Part shown: positions 50,401 to 60,400 of the stretch, one piece after another
Position numbering within the stretch: position 1 is the first letter of the stretch
Layout: every line of letters begins with the position of its first letter
Assembly: GCF_022458985.1 (NCBI RefSeq)
Contig: NC_061785.1
Span: 1,729,816 to 1,793,815 of the forward strand
Length of the DNA: 64,000 nucleotides
Direction: 5' to 3'
DNA from: Mugil cephalus
Lineage: Eukaryota; Chordata; Actinopteri; Mugiliformes; Mugilidae
Position numbers and translations under genes: made by a program
Notes under the pieces: model-generated
What the model saw: only the letters and a program-made list of their open reading frames with translations
What the model was told of the DNA's origin: nothing
Databases searched by the model: none

Positions 50401-52992
50401 AATGCGTTTACTCACGTGACAAACTTTGGAACGTAGGAGGACTGGGTCAGGAGTATAATCCTCACTTGTTATCAATAACCTGTCATCCTGCTGTTGTGTT
50501 GGTGCTGCAGTGATGCTGCTGAGGATCTGGTCTGCAGGCTGGAGAAGCTGCAGAGTCGCTTCACGTGGGACCTGAAGGAGGAAGACCTGGAGCTGGACGA
50601 CCTCAGCAATCAGCTGCAGCACGATATAGACCTGAAGCTGGGGCAGCGGGGGGCCGTGGCCCACTACTACCGCTTCCTGGCTTATGTGAGGTATGCAAAG
50701 TTGTATTCTGATTCACAAATGGGTGGACAACCAAGTCCCCGACAGCCTCCAGATAAAGTGACTGTTTTGAAAGTGTTGAGAATGAACAGAAAGAAGACGA
50801 GGAAATGAGAAAGTGTGTCCTCCTCTTCCTCCTCAGGTATCTCCAGGGTAAACCAGACGAGGCGCTGTCACTTCTCAGCCAATCAGAGGAGGAGACCAGG
50901 GAGTGTTATGGTGAGGACTGTGACGGAGGCTCATCGTGACGTACGGAGACATGGCCTGGCTCAAATACCACACCGGAGACTCCACACAGTCACACAGCTA
51001 CTGCCAGAGAGTGGAGGACATCCTGGTAGGAGCATAGACTCAGACCTCTGTCTGATAAACATGTTGCATCAAACAGAAATGTAAAAGCGTGTTGGAACTG
51101 ACTCTCTGCAGGAGAAGAATCCAGCCGATTCCCCTTCTGACCTCCTCCCAGAGGTGTATGGAGAGAAAGCCTGGACCTTCCTCAAGTTCTCCGTGTCCTA
51201 CTACGACAAAGCCATCGAGTGTTCACTCAGGGCCTTGGAGCTGCAGCCGGACGACTGGGAGTGGAACAACTGCTACGCTATCGCCCTGTTTCATGGAGAA
51301 GTCTGTACAGCCACTCAGTCCATCTGACTCCTCTCACGGAGCCTCATCCATCCACAGTGTTGTGCAAGTTCACACTAAACAGGAAGTAGTTGAGTTCAGT
51401 TTGCACAGATTAAAGCGAACTAGTTCAAGATCATAAATCACATTTTTGAGTCTATGAACTATGTTCCTCTTTCATCTTTTAGCTGCATCAGTCATGATGT
51501 TTGCCTTAAAACCGCACATCAACTGGCAGCTGTCGTAAAACCTTTTGTGTTTTTCTTGAATGGTGGTGAACATCGTTATTTCCTCCAGATTGAGTGAAAC
51601 TCACGTCCACGTTCACAATAGGAAAAACCATGCATTCAGTTCACAATTCAAACAAATACGGATGTGTTCATGCACAACACTGTCCATACCCATCAATGAA
51701 TCTGGATTGAATCTGAATTCTGTCTCATCTGTGACTGTTGCATGAACTAATGTACTCATCAAATTGTCTCCAGCCGACTAACTGAGGTCTTATATGCAGA
51801 GGGATTTAAAACGGTATCCTGAAGAGTCGCCAGCCACCACACAGCTTCGTCGGGCTCTGGAGATGACCCCCAACGATGGCGTCCTGCTCTCCTTGCTGGC
51901 TATGAAGCTGCTCTTCTACCAGAAATATGAAGAGGCCGATGGTCTGGTGAAGAAGGCCCTGGAGGTCGGAACCAATGACCCTCAAGTTATCTACCATGTG
52001 GCCAAATACCTTCGCAAACAGGTAGGTTCACACATCACCTGTAGTTTCGAAGTGGTCGTTGTTCCTGAGAATCTGGATGGATGATGTTCTACACAGTCAC
52101 TGAAGGAAGGAAAGTGGCCTTGTCTTTCTAATGAATGACCTCTTTGTTACCTTTAAAACCGCCTCTCTTCCAGCGCAAGCTGGATCAGGCTATAGATCTT
52201 CTGAAGGGAGCGCTGGAGAGAAATATTCGGACAGCTTTCATCCACCATCAGCTGGCCCAGTGCTACAGAGATAAGAGGAGGGAACTGTTCCCAAAGAAGC
52301 CCAGACCAGAGAAAGGTACTGTACGACTACACTGTTCCACTTCACACTCTGTTCAGAACCAGACTCCTGACTTCTGCAGGCAACCAGACTGGTTGGTCGT
52401 CATTTTGTGTCTCTTAGGGATGGGCAGGTTAAACGTTTATTTATTATATAATTGATGGTTTTGATTATTTTATAAATGTTCTCAGTTAAAAATGTCTGAA
52501 CCACAAGTTTCTCCACAAACAAGTAGTGTAACAACACAACGTCTGTCACTAAATAATGTGTAATTAGTAACTGCTCAGTAAAAGTGTTCTTATCTACCAG
52601 AGCTGCAGCGTGTCAGGCGTCTCAGTATTTACCACCTGGAGGAAACAATCAAGCTAAGGAAGGGCTTTAACCACGCCAAGGCTGATCTGGCTCTGCAGTA
52701 CGCAGAGGAATCTGACAATAGGAGGTGAATATTTGGTTCAGTATTAGACAGACAATCACAGAGGCAAACAACAATCCTGAAAACACAGGAGCTTAAACGT
52801 TCAACGAGGTGTAGGTGTGTTATTTTGTATACTGTCTTTTCAGAGCTCAAGAAATGTTCAATGAACTTTTGGAGACATTAGACGAGGAGTCTGGGAACAT
52901 CTACCAGTTCATCTGTCGGTCCTACGCTGAGTTCTGCCAATACAACATCACTGACTGGGATCTTGCCATCACCTACTATAAAAAGGTACAGC

Positions 52993-53128
52993 TGGCCCTA
53001 ACCATAACTGGCCCTACCAGACCCTAACCCTACCAGGCTCTAACCCTACCAGACCCTAACCCTACCAGGCCCTAACCCTACCAGGCCCTAACCCTATCAG
53101 GCCCAAACCCTACCAGGCCCTAACCCTG
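52993..53128 (+). repeat. Telomere-like CCCTAA/CCCTACCAGG minisatellite, gene 3 intron 8
   Basis: Same repeat as gene 2 intron 8 but with about two more units, so copy number has changed since the gene duplication. Confidence 0.85.
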
Positions 53129-53998
53129 TTACTGTGGGACTTTAAAAGTCAATCCAGCACCCACAAAGAAGAAGACAATAAACAAAGACACAAGGCTAAA
53201 GGGATACACATATTCATCTCTCTCCATATTTTCCTGTGTTGTTTCCAACAGGCTCTTAAGTTCAACAGCTCCACTTCAGATGGACGATGGTGTGTCAAGG
53301 TTTGTCCCTTTCTTACTGCTGCTCACGCAATCTTTCATTATCTTTCAATCAATCTGTACTTATAAAACACTTTAAAAACAACACAGTTCTGTACACATAC
53401 ATCAGAGTCTCTTGCTTTAGTAACGACATCTTGTTAAATGAGATACCCCTCTATGATGCAAGCTGTGGCATCACAATGATTCTATTAAGAGAAATTTTGA
53501 ATGACCCTCCACTGTCTTTACTAACATGCAGACATGTGCCTCTTGATCTCTTACTTTAAACTGAACGGGAAGTATCTTTCCACAGAAGCTGAAGCAGATA
53601 CTAGAGAGGCATTTCAGAACACGTCCCGAACACAGCATCGCCTACGGGATTCTGGGAGCTGTGGCCAAAGCAGAGGGTCACCTGAAGGAAGCAGTCAGAT
53701 ACTACGAGACAGCTCTGGAAAGAGACGCGGGTAACGCCGAGTATCTGTCGGAGCTGTGTGAGCTGCGTCTGAACCTGGACTGATTCCTCGAAGGGTCCAG
53801 AGTGACCAGAGTACCTATCTATGAGTTTAGGTCATTTATCACTGATACATTTTAAGTTTTAAGTTTGCATGGAAACAAATAGATGTAATATTATACATGT
53901 CATTTATGATATTTACTGATATGATATTTACTACAACTACATATAAATGTATATTTATATGTATGTATTGTTCCATCTGATCTGTACTGCTTCAGGTC

Positions 53999-54004
53999 AA
54001 TAAA
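53999..54004 (+). promoter_or_regulatory. Poly(A) signal, IFIT gene 3
   Basis: AATAAA followed by CACGACTT, in the same context as the gene 2 signal at 46,580, about 215 bp past the stop codon. Confidence 0.55.
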
Positions 54005-54268
54005 CACGACTTAACATGTAGTAACCCTGTAGCTGCAGCTTTATTTCTTCCTAATTCGTCCCATTTAATCGTTAAACACAGACTGAACGCAAAGATAGAG
54101 AAGGTGGACTGCGGTTTGGTTCACGGCCAGATAAAACGTGCGATTTAGTCGTGTAAGGGTTAAAAAGGGACTTGAGCAACATTATTATGCAACATCCTGG
54201 GATGCAGATATAACCCCCTACATCTGAGTTTCATGTGGGTAAACAAACTCTGTGTGCAGTATGTGGCT

Positions 54269-54314
54269 GGGTGTCCCCAGCCACCTGCAGACCCCCAGGT
54301 GGCTGGGGACACCC
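54269..54314. repeat. Perfect 19-bp inverted repeat
   Basis: GGGTGTCCCCAGCCACCTG (54,269-54,287) and its exact complement at 54,296-54,314 enclose 8 bases. It is GC-rich and would form a stable hairpin. Confidence 0.9.
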
Positions 54315-54372
54315 CCAACACTCCCCTGTGATCCCATGGACACAGCCTTTCAGGTAGAAGCTTCAGAGGCAG

Positions 54373-54575
54373 ATGGGCCCCCACAAGGCTGTGGGCCCAG
54401 ACAGCGTATCCCACATTTTTAAATCCTCCATCATTGTACCAGTTCCAAAAACAATGGACCACATGGTCCAAAGCACGACCGACCCCCTCCAGTTCACCCA
54501 CCGCCCCAACCGATCAGTGGCCGTTAAGTCTACATCACATCCTGCAACATCTGGACAGCAAAGGGACGCTGTCAG
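54373..54575 (+). mobile_element. LINE reverse-transcriptase fragment
   Basis: Reads KSSIIVPVPKT (about 54,421-54,453) and, after a frame change, PLQFTHRPNRS (about 54,485-54,517). These resemble the finger region of L2/Rex1-type reverse transcriptases. Only about 200 bp remains. Confidence 0.65.
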
Positions 54576-54577
54576 GC

Positions 54578-54652
54578 AGGGGAGTGGAGGTTTTAGGTGA
54601 GGACCCAGATGCAGGACTATTGATGAGGCAGGATCTCCAAAACAAATGCAGG
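54578..54652 (+). mobile_element. Fragment of the repeat at 55,013
   Basis: Shares TGAGGACCCAGATGCAGG and GATGAGGCAGGATCTCCAAA with 55,042-55,090. It is a short partial copy. Confidence 0.6.
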
Positions 54653-55012
54653 CATGGACTGCCGGTGTGGCGAAGGGCTCAGGAACGGTCCGGGGTGCAA
54701 GCCCTGGGACTGTGGGGGCAGGTGCAGGAGCAGTGATCTCCCTCACAGCGGGGAAAAGGTTAGCGGAGGCGGTCGGGTGGCAGGCAGATCGGCCTGTCCG
54801 GAGCTGCATGACCACAGGTCTGCCTTCCTGGCAGCTAAGAGGGATCTGCTTCCCAGTTGGAGCCCTGCTGGCCAGGCGAGTTCCCTTAGACAGGGGCTGG
54901 AACTCCGGCATGAGCCAGGGCTGGCTCCCGAGCATACGTTCTTTGTAGTACTCACCTCATTTGCTCTGCCTTATCAAAAATAAAGTCTGCTGGGTCCATA
55001 CTGGTTGCGTCG

Positions 55013-55556
55013 TTTTGTCAGGTAGGGGAGTTGAGATTGTAGGTGAGGACCCAGATGCAGGGCTATTGATGAGGCAGGATCTCCAAAACAAAAAGATATT
55101 TAATGATTAACAAAAGGCGCTGCGCACAGCAAGTAAATTCAAAATCCAAAAACCAAAAGAAATCATCGAACATGGCTAGGTAACATGGAACAAGACGTGG
55201 AACAAGAACGAGGAAACATGGAACATGAGAAGGAACATGACAAGGAACGTGACAAGGAACATGACAAGGAACATGACAAGGAACATGACAAGGAACATGA
55301 CGTGGAGACATGAAGGTAACATTAACGACACTACAAGGAACAAAGGGAAAGGCAGGGCTATAAATACACATGAGGACTGAGGGATGACAAGACACAGGTG
55401 AGACACATGAGGACAATCAACGCAGGTGAGACAAATTAACAATCAAGAGACAAGGAGGCACAAGACTTGAAACTAGGAAACATGACAAAATAAAACAGGA
55501 AACTTCTAAACGTGATCACAAAATAAAAGACAGACACAGAACCTTGACAGGCGCAC
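55013..55556 (+). mobile_element. Interspersed DNA repeat with internal minisatellite
   Basis: Starts near TTGTCAGGTAGGGGAG and ends near AACCTTGACAGGC, giving short imperfect inverted ends (TTGTCAGG and CTTGACAG). It carries no gene. The type is not determined. Confidence 0.45.
55225..55305 (+). repeat. (GACAAGGAACAT)n 12-bp minisatellite
   Basis: About six tandem units of GACAAGGAACAT with single-base variants, inside the repeat at 55,013-55,556. The frames HVPCHVPC and FLVMFLVM are artefacts. Confidence 0.92.
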
Positions 55557-55789
55557 GTTAGGACACTTTTAGTGGATCACAGATCTGCCTTTAATACCTG
55601 ATGTAACTGTTATACTTAGTCATTAAAGTCTGACTTAGTCAGACTTTAATGATCCACAAGGGAAATGGCTTGGTCAAAGTAGCTTAGTCGTTATAAAAAG
55701 ATGAGCTGTTCTCCAGCTGGACAGAGTTTGGTTTAAGAGAAGTTCTGTAGTGTTCACTTTGAATTAGTCTGATGGAGAATGAGCTCCTC

Positions 55790-56227
55790 TGACCCTCTAG
55801 TGTTTGTCCATAATGGAGTGCAGTTTATTCAGTGTCCTCCTGTCCCTCCCTGAGACAAGTGTCTCCAACTCTCTACCGATCACGTGTCCAGCCTTTAGGA
55901 TCAATTTGAACTACTCCCCCAACAGACCACAGCAAAGAACAGGACACTCACTACAACAGACTGGTAGAAAGACTCTAGTAACTCACTGCACACGTTGAAA
56001 GACCTGAGCTTCCTGAGGAACTAGAGTCCACTCAGGTCCTTCTAGTCCACAGCATCACTGTTGTCCCTCCAGTCCAGTCTGTTGTCCATGTGGACTCCCA
56101 GGTTCTTGTAGGGGTCCACTACATCGACCTCCAGGCCCTGGATGGTGATGGGCTCCACTGGTGTCCTCTTCCTCCTGAAGTCAATGACCATCTCCTTTGT
56201 CTTGTCCCAAACTAGGAACACATGCAA
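55790..56227 (-). mobile_element. LINE reverse-transcriptase C-terminal fragment
   Basis: The minus strand reads TKEMVIDFRRKRTPVEPI, then VDPYKNLGVHMDNRLDW. This is the region after the catalytic motif of L2/Rex1-type reverse transcriptases, equivalent to [17 protein letters not shown] in the LINE at 38,866. Downstream codons (LFFL, LRSFNV-like) continue in broken frames. It is a dead fragment of a different LINE family from the intron 1 element. Confidence 0.75.
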
Positions 56228-56477
56228 GCCTTAGTCTGTTCACGCAAAGAGATTTAGTTTATCTGTATTATTCATTTATTATTTTTGGCGTGGTCATAGT
56301 TCTGTACGGTATGAAGAACACCTGCAGAAACAGAAAAAATAAATCTGGAACAGGTGGAGCTGGACATTAAAAGGAGACTTTAAGTACCACACAAGATCAT
56401 TTATTGGCAAAAAATCTGAATTCAGCACTGAAGTTGAGGACAAGATATTGGTTATATATTACTCTCTGACCAATCGG

Positions 56478-56528
56478 TAGAATAGAATAGAATAGAATAG
56501 AATAGAATAGAATAGAATAGAATAGAAT
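56478..56528. repeat. (AGAAT)n pentanucleotide array
   Basis: About ten units of AGAAT, followed by GTCCTTTATTTTCATTACAG. The arrangement looks like a minus-strand LINE 3' tail with an expanded terminal repeat. Confidence 0.93.
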
Positions 56529-56899
56529 GTCCTTTATTTTCATTACAGTGTATAACCAGACTGGAGAGTTTCTTCTTTTCAGTGAAAAACACAAGTAGCT
56601 CTACACAAACTAGTGCAAAAAGGTTCTATGTACTTTACAAGAGAAGAGAGTTAAAATACTAATTAAATCGTGTGAAATATGTTTTTTTATATATATATAT
56701 ATAAGATGTAAACATGTCCTGGACACGGTTGGACAAGTGTGTGAGACTTCAGGTTGGCGATGGCTCTTAGAAACAAACGGTCTCTGATGTGTGTGCAGCG
56801 CCTCCTAGAGGGCAACAGCTCAAACAGCTGAGAACTGTCACCACTTCTCAACAACAAATATAAAACCAGCTTTCTAATTCAGTGTGTTGCTTTGATTGC

Positions 56900-57310
56900 G
56901 CAGGTTTTAATCTACTTGTGGACTTGACGCAGCTCTTTGTGGTAGGGTTGTGTCTTTGGCAACTTATTGTGTCTCATTGTGTGACATTTTGTGTCTTTTT
57001 TGGGTGCTCTCTGTCTCTTTGTGCCACAGTCATTCATTGTCTCATGCTGCCAACGTTGTGTCCTCTTGGTTGCTCTCTTGGTCTTTGTAGTCCTGATGTC
57101 TGTCTGTTTGTGGTCTTTATGTGTCTCTTTGTAGTCATTTGTTGTCTCACGGTGCCAGCATTGTGTCTGTTTTGACCTGCTGTGTCTCTTTTTGGTCATT
57201 GTACATCTTCTTGCTTTATTGTTTTGGTCGTTCTGGTTGTGGTTTGTCTTTTCAGTCTTGATATCTGTGTCTTTGTGTGTCATTTTGTCTGTTTTGTTGC
57301 ATTTCTCTGA
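56900..57310 (+). repeat. Degenerate TGTCTCTTTGTG-type repeat upstream of IFIT gene 4
   Basis: Third example of the block preceding genes 2 and 3, with irregular GTGTCTCTTTGTAGTCATT and TTGTCTCACGGTGCCAG units. Confidence 0.65.
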
Positions 57311-57397
57311 GTTGGGCTCCACCAACCTCAATCACTCAGCGGTTTGTCTGAACACGACTCAGTTAAAAACAGTTACAGGCGACAGCGAACGCTGTTC

Positions 57398-57411
57398 GTT
57401 TCCTGTTTCCT
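57398..57411 (-). promoter_or_regulatory. Candidate IRF-type site, IFIT gene 4
   Basis: CGTTTCCTGTTTCC, 66 bp upstream of the ATG. It differs from the element of genes 1-3: the two GAAA cores are three bases apart. Gene 4 may respond differently to interferon. Confidence 0.35.
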
Positions 57412-57463
57412 GTCCTCACACAGACTACACACACAACAGGAACCAGATTATTCAGTCATTAAA

Positions 57464-60400
57464 ATGAGGTAAGTTCATGTTCCTGTTTTTAATTGAATTG
57501 TATTTATTTTTAACCTTTAGGTCATTACTAAATTTTAATTATAATTCATAAAGTTGTTTTAATCTCCTCAACTTCAAAGTGGTGAGGCTGGGATACCGTT
57601 ACTCATTGTGTGTGTGTGTGTGCTTGTACAGCTATCTTTCTGAGAACCAATTTGTGCAAAGTGAGGACATTTTGGCCGGCCCTCACTTCTTTGGTTGTTT
57701 TGAAGGTTAAAACTCAGTTTTAGGGTAAAGGTTACAGTTAGGTTATGGTCATGGTTTATGGTTAGGGTTGGGGGCTAGAGAATGCATTATGCCAACGAGT
57801 ACCCATACAAGAACGTGTGTGTTTACATACATGTGTGGCCTTTTTTGTTGTTGTGTTTATGCAAAGCATAAATCAACATCTTTTGTATGAAAAGTGCTTC
57901 TGAGGACAAGAATGTCCACTTGAAGGAGTAAAGGCAGATGAACCCCTCTCTGAACAGGGGGGGTGGATGGAGAATCATTCGCCGTAAAACATGATTATAG
58001 ATGAGAAAGGAAACAATCACAGGCCAGAATCTCGTTAGCAGAGTCTCGTCTTTTAGAACCGAAGACAAGTCCAGTTGTCGTTGTTTTATCTTAATATTTC
58101 AATCTACCATGTCCTGGATGACATAACATCCATAGTCACATGTTATCAATAACCTGTCGTCCTGCTGTTGTGTTGGTGCTGCAGTGATGCTGCTGAGGAT
58201 CTGGTCTGCAGGCTGGAGAAGCTGCAGAGTCGCTTCACGTGGGACCTGAAGGAGGAAGATCTGGAGCTGGACGACCTCAGCAATCAGCTGCAGCACGATA
58301 TAGACCTGAAGCTTGGGCAGCGGGGGGCCGTGGCCCACTACTACCGCTTCCTGGCTTATGTGAGGTATGCAAAGTTGTATTCTGATTCACAAATGGGTGG
58401 ACAACCAAGTCCCCGACAGCCTCCAGATAAAGTGACTATTCTGAAAGTGGTGAGAACAAAGAGAAAGAAAGACGAGGAAATGAGAAAGTGTGTCCTCCTC
58501 TTCCTCCTCAGGTATCTCCAGGGTAAACCAGACGAGGCGCTGTCACTTCTCAGCCAATCAGAGGAGGAGACCAGGGAGTGTTATGGTGAGGACTGTGAGC
58601 GGAGGCTCATCGTGACGTACGGAGACATGGCCTGGCTCAAATACCACACCGGAGACTCCACACAGTCACAAAGCTACTGCCAGAGAGTGGAGGACATCCT
58701 GGTAGGAACATAGACTCAGACCTCTGTCTGATAAACATGTTGCATCAAACAGAAATGTAAAAGCGTGTTGGAACTGACTCTGCAGGAGAAGAATCCAGCC
58801 GATTCCCCTTCTGACCTCCTCCCAGAGGTGTATGGAGAGAAAGCCTGGACCTTCCTCAAGTTCTCCATGTCCTACTACAACAAAGCCATCGAGTGTTCAC
58901 TCAGGGCCTTGAAACTGCAGCCGGACGACTGGGAGTGGAACAACTGCTACGCTATCGCCCTGTTTCGTACAGAACCGGTACTTTACTGACTCCTCTTATG
59001 GAGCCTCATCCATGCCCAGTTGCAGTGTTTCCATCTAACATCTAGAGCTAAAACATTTTTACTATCTCATGAGGTGGTTTTTCAGACATATTGATATTAC
59101 GTTAGTTGACCTCTTCTTGCATCTCTCTCGCTCTATAATTTCAACAACTTTGTTGTGGCGCCCCTGGGTAAGAGATATTTTGCACCGAGATATTTCATGT
59201 GTCAGCAGCCCACTTTTAGTTTTGTCCTAAGGCTGAACATCTTTAATACCTCCAGGCTGAATGAAACTCACGTCCACGTTCACAGATGGAAAAATTATGT
59301 GTTCAGTTCTCAATTCACAAAAATATGAGCATGCACAACATTGTCCATCCCGGTCACTAAAATAATTTCACCATCTAATTCTCAGTCACCTGTGCAGAGC
59401 GATTTAAAGCAGCATCCTGAAGAGTCGCCAGCCACCACACAGCTTCGTCGGGCTCTGGAGTTGACCCCCAACGATGGCGTCCTGCTCTCCTTGCTGGCTC
59501 TGAAGCTGCTCCACTACCACAAATACAAAGAGGCCGATGGTCTGGTGAAGAAGGCCCTGGAGGTCGGATCCAGGGACCCTCAAGTAATCTACCGTGTGGC
59601 TGAATACTATTACAAGCGGGTAAGTTCAACATGCAAACGTGCAGTACATAGATGACTGCAATTTTTCAATGCAGCTAACTTCTCGTTGTGATTTAGAGAA
59701 GTAACTTTGATCCCTTTCGGATGACCCCCTCAGGGAAACTGTATTTCCAGCAGGTATACACAAAAAAAGAAATAAGAGAAATAAACGATGTACAATAAAC
59801 AGCCCCCTGCGACCCTAGTGAGGATATGCCGTAGTAGAAGATGAGATGAGATGAGATGAGAATAAATAGCAAACTCTTAACAGATTCAATTACAAATAAC
59901 AAATATTGCACAGTAGGTGGGTGGATGGCTACCACTACTCCTTTCCTTCTGTCCTCTGTGGTCTATTTCCTCCTCCCACCGAGTGAGGAGTTGTAGAGCC
60001 TGATGGCATGAGGAACAAAGGAGTTCCAGAGTCTATTAGTCCTGCACTTGGGAAGGAGCATCTTGTAAACCCAACCCTAACCCTAACCCTAAGTACCTGA
60101 AGTGACATGCGTCGGCCAGTGCAAACCCTTAACTCGTCATTCCAAACACCTGCCCGGGGTGTAGCATCGAGATAATCTCTAAGACCTAACCTTAACCTCC
60201 AACCCCGTATTTGTAAACTGTTTTACTCAGATAAGTGGACAGAACACACACTGAGATCCAGGACTAAACAGCACCTAAAACAAAAGGAAAAATTTGGAGT
60301 TGTCCTCACTTATAGGTTATTATTCTGTTGTCTGGCCCACTTGAGATCAAACTGGGCTGAATGTGGCCCCCAAACTCTATAGTATAGTCTGTACATTCAC

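Larger units (their letters stand above)
48849..53783 (+). pseudogene. IFIT gene 3, frameshifted in exon 3
   Basis: This paralogue is very close to genes 2 and 4. Exons: 48,849-48,853; 50,511-50,690; 50,837-51,025; 51,112-51,300; 51,800-52,021; 52,174-52,315; 52,601-52,724; 52,844-52,985; 53,252-53,299; 53,586-53,783. Exon 3 is 189 nt instead of 190. One base is missing at about 50,922-50,925 (TGTGACGG against TGTGAACGG), which gives a TGA at 50,937-50,939 after about 95 residues. The end of exon 4 is also changed: TTTCATGGAGAA is followed by GTCTGT, in place of the CCG|GTACTT donor. Every other exon is open and correctly phased, so the break is either very recent or a sequence error. The promoter-side sequence and exon 1 are conserved. 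Confidence 0.8.

Noticed and set aside
54363-54983. Overlapping frames of 100-190 codons on both strands
   Set aside because: They lie across a decayed LINE fragment and GC-rich spacer, mutually overlap and have no domain.
60060-60100. True telomere or chromosome end
   Set aside because: Only about four CCCTAA units, inside an intron with coding exons on both sides; interstitial by position.
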